A stretch of DNA of 64,000 nucleotides, taken from positions 806,001 to 870,000 of the forward strand of contig NZ_FOMD01000002.1 in NCBI RefSeq assembly GCF_900112525.1. The letters are read 5' to 3'. Position 1 is the first letter of the stretch, and each line of letters opens with the position of its first letter. This document shows positions 26,904-34,388 of this stretch, piece after piece. The position numbers and the translations under genes were made by a program. The stretch comes from Klenkia taihuensis (GTDB taxonomy: Bacteria > Actinomycetota > Actinomycetes > Mycobacteriales > Geodermatophilaceae). Under the pieces are notes generated by a model that worked only from the letters and a program-made list of their open reading frames with translations, had not been told where the DNA came from and did not search any database.

Positions 26904-28127
26904 ATGGACGAGACCGCGCCGCTGAGCCGCACCGGGGACGCGCTGCGTGCGCACCCCTTCGCGGTGGACGTCGGCATCGCGGTGCTCGTCGGCCTCGCCA
27001 CCGTCGCCCTCGGCGGCAGCGGGGTCGAGGGGCCCGGCGACGTGCTGGTCTCGATCGGCCTGGTCGCCCCGCTGGCCTGGCGGCGCACCGCACCGGTCCC
27101 GGCGGCCGCGGTGGTGGTCGTCGTCGGGCTGGCCCAGGTCGCGCTGACCAGCTCCTTCGTGGCCGCGAACGTCGCCGTCCCGATGATGGTCTACGCGCTG
27201 GCCGCCTACGCCCCGCGCTGGGCCTCCCGCGCCGGGCTGGCCTTCGGTCTGGTCGGCGCGGTGATCGCCTCCCTGCGCTACTTCGGCGGCTTCTACTACG
27301 GCGACGCGTCCTTCTCCTACGGCCGCGGCCTGTTCGACCTGGTCATCACCGCCGGCGCCATCGGCGTGCTGGTGGTGGCCTGCTGGGCGATCGGCACGGT
27401 CAAGCGCGGCCGCATCCAGCGGGAGGCCGCGATGCTGGAGCGGGCCCAGCTGCTCGAGCTCGAGCGCGACCAGGAGATGCGGCTGGCCGCCACCACCGAG
27501 CGCGCCCGGATCGCCCGCGAGATGCACGACGTCGTCGCGCACTCCCTGTCGGTGGTCATCGCCCAGGCCGACGGCGGCCGCTACGCCGGCCGCGCCGACC
27601 CCGAGGCGGCGGTCGGGGCGCTGGAGCAGATCTCGGCCACCGGCCGGCAGGCGCTGGCCGACATGCGCGCCCTGCTCGGCGTGCTGCGCGAGGACGGCGG
27701 CCAGGAGTTCGCCCCGCAGCCCGACGTCGCCGCGGTGCCCGCCCTCGTCGAGGACGTCCGGCGCAGTGGGCTGGACATCGACCTGCTGGTCGAGGGCGAG
27801 CCGCGCGACCTGCCCACCGGCTCGCAGCTGGCCGCCTACCGGATCGTGCAGGAGTCGCTCACCAACGTGCTCAAGCACGCCGGGCCGGCCAGCCGGGCGT
27901 GGGTGCGGCTGCAGTGGCGCGCCGACGCGCTGGAGCTGTCGGTCCTCGACGACGGCCGCGGCGCCGCGGCCGCGATCGTGGACGCGGAGGGCCGCGACGG
28001 CCGGGGCCAGGGGCTGACCGGGATGCGGGAGCGGGCGCAGCTGCACGGCGGCCGGCTGGAGGCCGGGCCGCGCCACGGCGGCGGCTTCGGCGTCCACGCC
28101 GTCCTGCCCTACGGTCGACGGCGATGA
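26904..28127 (+). CDS. NarL-type two-component sensor histidine kinase
   Basis: A 407-residue membrane kinase. Five or six hydrophobic helices (residues 20-165) form the sensor with almost no extracellular loop, suggesting it senses membrane state. A coiled-coil then leads to the HisKA_3 phospho-acceptor block ERARIAREMHDVVAHSLSVV and a HATPase_c domain with ESLTNVLKHAG (N box) and GRGQGLTGMRERA (G box). The ATG at 26904 sits 7 bp after TAACCT (26891-26896), the layout of a leaderless actinobacterial promoter. It is coupled by ATGA overlap to the response regulator. The signal is unknown. Confidence 0.93.
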   Translation: MDETAPLSRTGDALRAHPFAVDVGIAVLVGLATVALGGSGVEGPGDVLVSIGLVAPLAWRRTAPVPAAAVVVVVGLAQVALTSSFVAANVAVPMMVYALAAYAPRWASRAGLAFGLVGAVIASLRYFGGFYYGDASFSYGRGLFDLVITAGAIGVLVVACWAIGTVKRGRIQREAAMLERAQLLELERDQEMRLAATTERARIAREMHDVVAHSLSVVIAQADGGRYAGRADPEAAVGALEQISATGRQALADMRALLGVLREDGGQEFAPQPDVAAVPALVEDVRRSGLDIDLLVEGEPRDLPTGSQLAAYRIVQESLTNVLKHAGPASRAWVRLQWRADALELSVLDDGRGAAAAIVDAEGRDGRGQGLTGMRERAQLHGGRLEAGPRHGGGFGVHAVLPYGRRR

Positions 28128-28822
28128 CGACGATCAGGGTGGTGCTGGTCGACGACCAGCAGATGGTCCGCGCCGGGTTCCGCATGGTGATCGACTCCCA
28201 GCCCGACCTGCAGGTCGTCGGCGAGGCCGGGGACGGCGGCGCGGCCGTCGAGCTGCTGCGCCGCACCCCGGCGGACGTCGTCCTCATGGACATCCGGATG
28301 CCGGGCACCGACGGCATCGAGGCCACCCGCCAGGTGACCGCGCTGCCCGACCCGCCGCGGGTGGTCGTGCTGACCACCTTCGACCTCGACGAGTACGTGG
28401 TCGCGGCCATCGGCGCGGGCGCCAGCGGCTTCCTGCTCAAGGACGCCGCGCCCGAGGAGATGCTCGCCGCGGTGCGCACCGTGCACGACGGCGACTCGGT
28501 GATCGCGGCCAGCTCCACCCGGCGGCTGCTGCAGCACGTGGCGCCGATGCTGCGCGGCGGCGCCCCGGCCTCCGCCGGCGGGCCCGACCCGGCGCTGGCC
28601 GAGCTGACGCCGCGGGAGACCGAGGTGCTGGTGCAGATGGCCTACGGGGCCTCCAACACCGAGATCGCCCGCGGCCTGTACGTCAGCGAGGCCACCGTGA
28701 AGACCCACGTCGGGCGGGTGCTGGCCAAGACCGGCTCCCGCGACCGGGTGCAGGCGGTGGTGCTGGCCTACCGGTCGGGCCTGGTGCACCCGGCCGACCT
28801 GCTGCGCGACGCGACCGGCTGA
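28124..28822 (+). CDS. LuxR/NarL-family response regulator
   Basis: A 232-residue cognate regulator of the preceding kinase. The receiver domain contains VVLVDDQQMVRAGF and the phospho-accepting aspartate in VVLMDIRMPGTDG, with the conserved Thr/Lys region VVVLTTFDLDEYV and GFLLKDAAPEEM. The C-terminal LuxR helix-turn-helix is LTPRETEVLVQMAYGASNTEIARGLYVSEATVKTHVGRVLAKTG. The targets are unknown. A run of 10-bp GGGCCCGGC-like repeats after the stop (28828-28860) may help terminate transcription. Confidence 0.94.
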   Translation: MTTIRVVLVDDQQMVRAGFRMVIDSQPDLQVVGEAGDGGAAVELLRRTPADVVLMDIRMPGTDGIEATRQVTALPDPPRVVVLTTFDLDEYVVAAIGAGASGFLLKDAAPEEMLAAVRTVHDGDSVIAASSTRRLLQHVAPMLRGGAPASAGGPDPALAELTPRETEVLVQMAYGASNTEIARGLYVSEATVKTHVGRVLAKTGSRDRVQAVVLAYRSGLVHPADLLRDATG

Positions 28823-28827
28823 GGCCG

Positions 28828-28860
28828 GGGCCCGGTAGGGCCCGGCGGGGCCCGGCGGGG
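28828..28860. repeat. short GCCCGGCGGG tandem repeat between convergent genes
   Basis: Three or four copies of a 10-bp GCCCGG(C/T)(G/A)GG unit fill the gap between the response regulator stop (28822) and the convergent small-protein stop (28862). The unit is partly self-complementary and could form alternative hairpins. It has no T-tract. Confidence 0.5.
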
Positions 28861-28861
28861 C

Positions 28862-29197
28862 TCAGCGGTCGGCGGCGATCCGGGCGGCCTTGCGCAGCGC
28901 GGCGAGCTGGCCGGGCTCGGCCCGCAGCGCACCGGTGATCACCGCGTCGTCGATGTCGGCCCACTCCACCTCGGCCCACAGGCCGCCGCCGAGGTCGTCG
29001 ACGTCGGGCTGGACCGTGAGCAGCCCGGCGGCCAGCAGCACGAACGGGCCGGGGCCCTGGTCGAAGACCAGCTGCAGCGCGGTCTCGAGGTCGGCGTCGC
29101 CGTAGGCGGTGCGCACCAGGGCGACCTCGAGCTCCTCCGCCGTCCAGATCCCCAGGAGCTGGGGCCGGCCCGGCCACCCGTCCCGAGGTCCGCTCAC
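28862..29197 (-). CDS. small protein of unknown function at the end of the mycosporine operon
   Basis: I do not recognise this 111-residue protein. It is acidic and soluble, with no signal or membrane helix. Visible features are an N-terminal GRPQLLGIWTAEELEVALVRTAYG, a middle FDQGPGPFVLLAAGLL and an acidic DDLGGGLWAEVEWADIDDAV. The GTG at 29197 is 9 bp after the mysD stop on the same strand, so it belongs to the same transcript. TAACCT (29204-29209, minus strand) six bases before the GTG could also give a leaderless secondary transcript. It may be a co-factor or regulator of mycosporine assembly, or an unrelated passenger. Confidence 0.65.
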   Translation of the reverse strand: MSGPRDGWPGRPQLLGIWTAEELEVALVRTAYGDADLETALQLVFDQGPGPFVLLAAGLLTVQPDVDDLGGGLWAEVEWADIDDAVITGALRAEPGQLAALRKAARIAADR

Positions 29198-29206
29198 CCG
29201 CGCAGG

Positions 29207-30235
29207 TTACGAGCGCCCCCGGTCCCCCGCAGCACGGGCCAGGGCGGCGGCGACCGCGACGTCCAGCAGCTCGGGCAGCTCGATCCCGGCCGCCCGGGCC
29301 ATCGTGGGCACCACGCTCTGCCGGGCGAAGGAGTTGTACAGCCCGGCCTCGAGGAACCACGGGACGCCGTCGGGGTCGACCCGGAAGTCGAACAGCGAGT
29401 AGTCCCGGCAGCCCATCGCGGTGTGGCAGGCCAGCGCCGCCTCCTGGACGGGGGCGGTGACCGGGTCGGCCGGGTCCACGACCCACACCGTCGGGGTGTC
29501 CTTGGCCATCAGCCCGAGGGTGCCGTCGTCGGCCCGGCGGATCTTGTCCTCGGCGGTGCGCACCGGGTGGTCGGCGGAGAGGCCGTACTCCTCCAGCGGC
29601 AGCGGCACGAGCTCCCCGTCGCGCACCACCACCCCGCAGCGCACCTCCCGGCCCAGCGGCACGTACTCCTCGACCAGGGCGTGCCCGGACTCCGCCCACG
29701 CGGCGGCCAGGGCGGCGGGCAGCTGGTCGGCGTGCACGACGTGGGTGATGCCGGCGGAGTTGTCGGCGTCGACCGGCTTGACCACCAGGGGCGGGGCCAG
29801 CGTCGTCGTCCCCCCGGGGGCGAGGACCTCGCCGGCCGGCACCCGGACGCCGGCCGCGGCCACCACGGCGCGGGCCCGGGCCTTGTGCGCGCCCAGCGCC
29901 ATCACGTCGGCGGGGTTGCCGACGAACGGGATGCCCAGCACGTCCAGCAGGGCCCGGTAGGAGGTCATGCCGGGGATGCAGAACATCTGCGGCAGCGCGA
30001 CGTCGGGCCGCAGCGCCACCAGCCGGGCCAGCGCGTCGCCGATCGGCAGCGGCTGCGCGTCGGCCAGCTCGGCCAGCGTGGCGGGGAACCGCCAGGAGCC
30101 GTCCGGGGCGACGTGCGCGACCACGTGCTCGTGGGAGTCGCCGACGTTCGCCAGGCAGTCGGCGGCGTAGAGCCGGGACAGGTCGTCCATGAACGCGCTG
30201 GTCGGCGACCCGACCAGGTGCAGCACCCGGGCCAT
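29207..30235 (-). CDS. mysD: D-Ala-D-Ala-ligase-like mycosporine-glycine:amino acid ligase (MysD)
   Basis: Predicted to condense mycosporine-glycine with a second amino acid (Ser, Thr, Ala or other), giving a strongly UV-absorbing iminomycosporine such as shinorine. The 342-residue protein has a D-Ala-D-Ala-ligase/ATP-grasp fold: an N-terminal LHLVGSPTSAFMDDLSRLYA, IPFVGNPADVMALGAHKARARA (ligase start helix), PLVVKPVDADNSAGITHV (ATP-binding lysine) and a late metal site FDFRVDPDGVPWFLEAGL. The ATG at 30235 shares one base with the mysC stop. Immediate linkage to mysA, mysB and mysC makes a cell-wall role unlikely. The second amino acid cannot be predicted. Confidence 0.86.
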   Translation of the reverse strand: MARVLHLVGSPTSAFMDDLSRLYAADCLANVGDSHEHVVAHVAPDGSWRFPATLAELADAQPLPIGDALARLVALRPDVALPQMFCIPGMTSYRALLDVLGIPFVGNPADVMALGAHKARARAVVAAAGVRVPAGEVLAPGGTTTLAPPLVVKPVDADNSAGITHVVHADQLPAALAAAWAESGHALVEEYVPLGREVRCGVVVRDGELVPLPLEEYGLSADHPVRTAEDKIRRADDGTLGLMAKDTPTVWVVDPADPVTAPVQEAALACHTAMGCRDYSLFDFRVDPDGVPWFLEAGLYNSFARQSVVPTMARAAGIELPELLDVAVAAALARAAGDRGRS

Positions 30236-31506
30236 CAGTCCCCCGCCGGCTGGACGAGCTTGCCGATGTTGAAGTCGATCCGGCTCCACGCCCCGCGCGA
30301 GCGCAGGCTGCGCAGCAGGAGCAGCGGGACCTGCACGTGGTGCAGCACCAGGTAGGGCAGCGGGTCGGCCCGGTCGAACACGGCGTCGGTGCCCTCGCGG
30401 ACCACCCGCCAGCGGCCCGCCGCCGTCCGCGGGGCGCTGAGCGCCCGCCACAGCTCGTGGTAGGTCCAGTAGGTCGGCCGGCTGCCCGGCCGCGGCTCCA
30501 GCGGGGTGTCGCGCGCGTGCAGGTAGGCGTCGGCCAGGCCCGGGTGGTCATGGAACATCGTGATGGCCGAGTGCGTGCGCGGGTTGCACTCGATGGCGTA
30601 GGGCGTGCCGTCCTCGGCCTCGATGAAGTCCAGCGACACCTGCCCGGTGCCGCCCAGCGCGGCGGCGAACCGGGTGGCCCACTCCCGGATCCGCGGCCGG
30701 TCGACCTGGGCGTAGTTCACCTGGAACGCCGACGAGGGGCAGCAGCACCACACGGTGACCTCGCCGTCCCGGACGGTCGAGTGCGTGCACACCTCGGTGC
30801 CGGTGACGAACTCCTGCAGGATCCAGGGGTTGTCCGGGCTGATCGGCTTGCCGGCCACGAACGCCGCGGTCTCGGCGCGGGTGGGCCGGGGCAGCGGGGT
30901 GAGGTCGAGGCGGTGCACCGGGTCGTAGGCGATCGACTTGAGCACATAGGGCCGGGTGGAGCGGGTGAAGTCGAAGTCCAGCACCTGCTGGGCGTCGGTG
31001 ATGCGGTGCGTGTCCGGCACCGACAGCCCCAGCGAGGCGGCCAGCGCGGTGAAGGCGTGCTTGTCGTCCAGCGTGCGCACGGTGTCGGCGTCCAGGCTCA
31101 GCACCTCGCAGTGCCCGGCCAGCAGCTCGGCCGAGGCGGCGTCGGGCTCCGAGGCCACCGGCGAGCAGACCGGCACGTACAGGTCGACCCCCTCGGCCCG
31201 GACGACGTCCAGCAGCGCCTGCGCGTAGCCGGGGTCCCGGGGGTCGGGGACGACGTGGAACGTGTCCACCGCCCGCGAGAACCGGTGCCCGGTGAACCGG
31301 TAGGCGGCCTTCTCCACCAGGACCACCCGGTGCCCGGCCGCGGAGAAGGACCGCGCGAGCTGCAGGGCCTTGGTCATCTTGCCGCCGCTGATGAGCACCG
31401 TCCGCCGGTCGGCCGCCGGCGCGGGCCGCGGGGCCCGGGTGGTCAGCAGCGCCGCCGCGGTGACCGCCAGGTCGACCGGCAGGGTGAGCGCCAGCCCGGC
31501 CAGCAC
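30235..31506 (-). CDS. mysC: ATP-grasp mycosporine-glycine synthase (MysC)
   Basis: Attaches glycine to 4-deoxygadusol to give mycosporine-glycine. A hydrophobic N-terminal helix is followed by TVLISGGKMTKALQLARSF, then LYVPVCSPVASEPDA, LSLDADTVRTLDDKHAFT, ILQEFVTGTEVCTHSTVRDG and AIECNPRTHSAITMF, all closely matching cyanobacterial MysC. It ends with WSRIDFNIGKLV, again as in MysC. The GTG at 31506 starts inside the hydrophobic helix and leaves a 71-bp gap. A CTG at 31581 would overlap the upstream stop as CTGA, mirroring the GTGA overlaps elsewhere in the operon, and would restore a full N-terminal segment. The protein may be membrane-associated. Confidence 0.9.
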   Translation of the reverse strand: MLAGLALTLPVDLAVTAAALLTTRAPRPAPAADRRTVLISGGKMTKALQLARSFSAAGHRVVLVEKAAYRFTGHRFSRAVDTFHVVPDPRDPGYAQALLDVVRAEGVDLYVPVCSPVASEPDAASAELLAGHCEVLSLDADTVRTLDDKHAFTALAASLGLSVPDTHRITDAQQVLDFDFTRSTRPYVLKSIAYDPVHRLDLTPLPRPTRAETAAFVAGKPISPDNPWILQEFVTGTEVCTHSTVRDGEVTVWCCCPSSAFQVNYAQVDRPRIREWATRFAAALGGTGQVSLDFIEAEDGTPYAIECNPRTHSAITMFHDHPGLADAYLHARDTPLEPRPGSRPTYWTYHELWRALSAPRTAAGRWRVVREGTDAVFDRADPLPYLVLHHVQVPLLLLRSLRSRGAWSRIDFNIGKLVQPAGD

Positions 31507-31577
31507 CGCCAGCGACCGGCCCGGGGTGGGCCGGACCGGCGCGTCCTCCCCGGTGCGTGGCCGGGCGGGTGCGGCGG

Positions 31578-32366
31578 TCAGCGGGTCGCCCCGTGGTCGC
31601 GGACCATCCCCCGGTGCATCACCCGGTCGCCGACCACCACGGAGTGGTCGCCGCGGTGCAGCACGCAGGCGTTGTCCCACATCACCACGTCCCCGGGCGC
31701 CCAGCGGTGGGCGAAGGCGTGCGCCTCGTCGGTGGAGTGCGCGTACAGCTCCTCGACCAGCCCGGCGGCCTCGTCGTCGGGCAGCCCGCTCACCGACGCG
31801 CACCGCTTCGGGGTGGTGAGGAACAGCGCCGGGCGGCCGGTGAGCGGGTGCGGCCGCACCACCGGGTGCTCGGCCTCGGTCTCGTCGTCCGGGCCCAGCA
31901 GCTCGGGGTCGATGCCGGTGACCACGTGCCGGATCGTGCGGCCCTCGACCCGCTCGCGCAGGTCGGCCGGCAGCGTCTCCAGCGCCCGGTACTGGTCGGT
32001 GAACACCGTCTCCCCGCCCTGCGAGGGGATCTGCACCGCCCGCAGCGCCGTGTAGGCCGGCGGGGTGGACAGGTAGGAGCTGTCCACGTGGAAGGTGCTG
32101 CGCGGCGGTTCCGTGCGGCCCACGTTGCTGATCACGTTGAGGTCCGAGTACCCCTCGACCGGTGTCTCGCCGGCGGTGAAGGTCAGCGGGCCGAACGCCC
32201 GCAGGAAGGCCAGGAAGGCGTCGTCGTCCACGTGCTGGTCGGGCAGCACGACGACGCCGTGCTCGGCGAGCGCGGCGCGCAGCCCGGCGACGTCCTCGGG
32301 GGTGACGGCGGCGACGTCGACACCGGTGACCTGCGCGCCCAGCGGCGCCAGCGGGGTGGTCTGCAC
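31578..32366 (-). CDS. TauD/TfdA-type Fe(II)/2-oxoglutarate-dependent oxygenase inside the mycosporine operon
   Basis: A 262-residue TauD-fold dioxygenase. The iron facial triad is visible as His93-x-Asp95 in STFHVDSSY and His237 in WDNACVLHRG; Arg252 in HRGM is placed to bind 2-oxoglutarate. It should couple 2-oxoglutarate decarboxylation to oxidation of an unknown substrate. It sits between mysB (8 bp upstream, with a GAGGAG site before the GTG at 32366) and mysC, so its substrate is probably a gadusol, mycosporine or imino-mycosporine. The known oxygenase in such pathways, MysH, also uses Fe(II)/2-oxoglutarate to make palythines but is of the phytanoyl-CoA-hydroxylase type. A taurine-like or sulfonate role cannot be excluded. 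Confidence 0.88.
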   Translation of the reverse strand: MQTTPLAPLGAQVTGVDVAAVTPEDVAGLRAALAEHGVVVLPDQHVDDDAFLAFLRAFGPLTFTAGETPVEGYSDLNVISNVGRTEPPRSTFHVDSSYLSTPPAYTALRAVQIPSQGGETVFTDQYRALETLPADLRERVEGRTIRHVVTGIDPELLGPDDETEAEHPVVRPHPLTGRPALFLTTPKRCASVSGLPDDEAAGLVEELYAHSTDEAHAFAHRWAPGDVVMWDNACVLHRGDHSVVVGDRVMHRGMVRDHGATR

Positions 32367-32374
32367 GGTTCTCC

Positions 32375-33148
32375 TCAGGGGGTGGTGCGGCGGACCAGGG
32401 TGATCCCGTCGCGGAGGGGGACCAGCACCTGCTCGACCCGGGGGTCGGCGGTCAGCCGGTCGTTGAACGCGGCGATCGCCGCACCGTTGGGGGTGTCCGG
32501 GCCGGCCCAGGGCTGACCCTGCATGAGGGTGTTGTCCACCGCGACCAGCCCGCCCGGGGCGAGCAGGCCGCCGTCCAGCACGGCGTCGAGGTAGCCGGCG
32601 TAGCCCGCCTTGTCGGCGTCGACGAACACGACGTCGAAGACCCGGCCCTCGGCCGCCAGGGTGGCCAGCGTGTCCGCCGCCGGCCCCACCCGGACGTCGA
32701 TGCGCGCCCCGGCCGGGAAGCAGCGCTGCGCGAACGCGGCCACCTCCGGGTCCAGCTCGCAGGCGACGACCTCGCCGTCGGCGGGGAGCGCCTGCGCCAT
32801 CGCCAGCGCCGAGTAGCCGGTGAACATGCCCAACTCCAGCACCCGCCGGGCACCGGTCATGCGCAGCAGGAACTGCAGGAACCGGCCCTCGACGTGGCCG
32901 GAGAGCATCTCGGCCTCCAGCGACCCCGACCACGGCGCGGACCGGGTCGCCGCGGCGAGCGCGGCGAGCTCGGCCGACTCGGGGGACGTGTGCCGCTCCA
33001 GGTAGGGCTCGAACCCCGCCGCCAGGTCGCGGATGCCCTCGAGCTCGGCGCGCAGGCCCTGCTCGACCGCGCCGAGCCGGCCGCAGACGGCGTCCAGCCG
33101 CGCCGCCAGGAGGCCCAGCGGCGTGACCGGACGCAGCCCCGGCGTCAC
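32375..33148 (-). CDS. mysB: SAM-dependent O-methyltransferase (MysB)
   Basis: Predicted to methylate desmethyl-4-deoxygadusol to 4-deoxygadusol. The 257-residue protein is a caffeoyl-CoA/catechol O-methyltransferase-type class I enzyme: SAM loop RVLELGMFTGYSALAMAQAL, acidic ribose-binding VVACELDPEV, metal/catalytic VVFVDADKAGYAGYLDA and LVAVDNTLMQGQ. The GTG at 33148 overlaps the mysA stop by four bases (GTGA), so the two are translationally coupled, as expected for consecutive pathway steps. A longer upstream open stretch lies inside mysA and is not used. Confidence 0.87.
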   Translation of the reverse strand: MTPGLRPVTPLGLLAARLDAVCGRLGAVEQGLRAELEGIRDLAAGFEPYLERHTSPESAELAALAAATRSAPWSGSLEAEMLSGHVEGRFLQFLLRMTGARRVLELGMFTGYSALAMAQALPADGEVVACELDPEVAAFAQRCFPAGARIDVRVGPAADTLATLAAEGRVFDVVFVDADKAGYAGYLDAVLDGGLLAPGGLVAVDNTLMQGQPWAGPDTPNGAAIAAFNDRLTADPRVEQVLVPLRDGITLVRRTTP

Positions 33149-34377
33149 GGCGCCTGCACGACCGGGCTGGTGCGCGGGACCATGAACGCGTCGACGCCCT
33201 CGCCGCCGCGGGGCAGCCCGGCGACGACCTCGCGGTGCAGCTGCAGCGTCTCCACGAGCTCGTCGTCGGAGACGTCGTTCATGAACGTGCACTCCCCGAT
33301 CGGCTTCGGCGCCGCCGCGCGGAGCAGGCCGTCGCGGGTCTGCAGGATCGACCGGGTCGACCCGATGAGCAGCTCCGGGGTCAGGTAGGGGCTGTCCACG
33401 GTCAGGCCGAGCCGGCTGAACAGCGCCAGCACCCGGTCGCGGTCGGCGACGGAGATGTAGCCGCGGCGCGCGGCCAGGGTCGCCGAGTAGGCCATGTCCA
33501 CCGAGATGGCGTGCCCGTGGAAGTAGGGCACCTCGGGGGTCAGCTCCAGCGTCGGGCTCCAGGTGTGGCCGTAGGCGATCACCCGGTCCAGGTCCAGCTC
33601 GGCGAGGTTGGGCACCTCCAGCTGCAGCATCGTCTCGATCGCCTCGTCGGTGACCTGGTCGGCGACCTTGCGGATCTCCGGGGTGCCGTCGACGTGGCCG
33701 AACCGGGTGCGCAGCAGCTCCTCGCCGTGCTCGTCGAGCAGGTCGAACACGGTGCGGTTGGCCACCACCGCGATCTTGATCAGCTCGGCCATGCCGTTGC
33801 GGACCTGGTCCTCGGCGAGGGAGGCGAGGAACGAGAAGTCGAGGAACACCGTCGAGGACGCGTGGTAGGCGCCCAGCCGGTTCTTGGCCTTGCCGTGGTT
33901 GACCGCGACCTTGATGGACACGCTGGCGTCGATCAGCCCGATGAGGGTGGTGGGGATCCGGATGTAGGGCGTGGACCGCTTGTAGGAGGCGCAGGCGAAC
34001 CCGGCGACGTCGGTGACCAGGCCGCCGCCGACCACCAGCGGGGCCTCGGTGCGCAGCAGGCCGTAGGCGCCGAAGGCGTCGACCAGCCGCTCCAGGGTGG
34101 CCAGCGTCTTGTCGGTCTCCGCGATGGCCACCGGGATGATCGTGAGGTCGATGCCGGCCGCGGCGAAGTAGGCCTCCATGGCCTCGCGGTGCAGCGCGAG
34201 CACGTTCTCGTCGACGACGGCCAGGCAGCGGCCGGCCGCGCGGTAGCAGTCGGCCAGCTGCGGGTTGTGCGGGGCGAACACGCCGTCCACCGGGACCAGG
34301 CGGTACTCGGTGCGGTGCACGGCCTCGACGGCGAACCCGCCGTCGGTGCGGGTGACGGATGAGCTGACGGTGGTCAT
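33145..34377 (-). CDS. mysA: desmethyl-4-deoxygadusol synthase (MysA), sugar phosphate cyclase family
   Basis: Cyclises sedoheptulose 7-phosphate to desmethyl-4-deoxygadusol, the first step of mycosporine synthesis. The 410-residue protein is a dehydroquinate-synthase-like cyclase with NAD-binding VVGGGLVTDVAGFACASYKRSTPYIRIPTTL (split here by context), zinc-ligand regions including MAELIKIAVV, AYGHTWSPTLEL and YFHGHAISVDMAY. Length and motifs fit the DDGS/EEVS clade rather than AroB (about 350). EEVS, which makes 2-epi-5-epi-valiolone, is the main alternative. Adjacent mysB, mysC and mysD favour DDGS. The ATG at 34377 follows AGAGGA. It is 11 bp downstream of the HAD-like gene. Confidence 0.87.
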   Translation of the reverse strand: MTTVSSSVTRTDGGFAVEAVHRTEYRLVPVDGVFAPHNPQLADCYRAAGRCLAVVDENVLALHREAMEAYFAAAGIDLTIIPVAIAETDKTLATLERLVDAFGAYGLLRTEAPLVVGGGLVTDVAGFACASYKRSTPYIRIPTTLIGLIDASVSIKVAVNHGKAKNRLGAYHASSTVFLDFSFLASLAEDQVRNGMAELIKIAVVANRTVFDLLDEHGEELLRTRFGHVDGTPEIRKVADQVTDEAIETMLQLEVPNLAELDLDRVIAYGHTWSPTLELTPEVPYFHGHAISVDMAYSATLAARRGYISVADRDRVLALFSRLGLTVDSPYLTPELLIGSTRSILQTRDGLLRAAAPKPIGECTFMNDVSDDELVETLQLHREVVAGLPRGGEGVDAFMVPRTSPVVQAP

Positions 34378-34388
34378 CGGGTGTCCTC

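Noticed and set aside
29207-30235. D-alanine-D-alanine ligase of cell-wall synthesis
   Set aside because: It shares the fold, but it overlaps mysC by one base and diverges from Ddl at the N-terminus, matching MysD context.
33145-34377. mysA as 2-epi-5-epi-valiolone synthase (acarbose/validamycin-type pathway)
   Set aside because: The family alone allows it, but directly adjacent mysB, mysC and mysD match the mycosporine pathway, and no aminotransferase or pseudo-glycosyltransferase genes are present.
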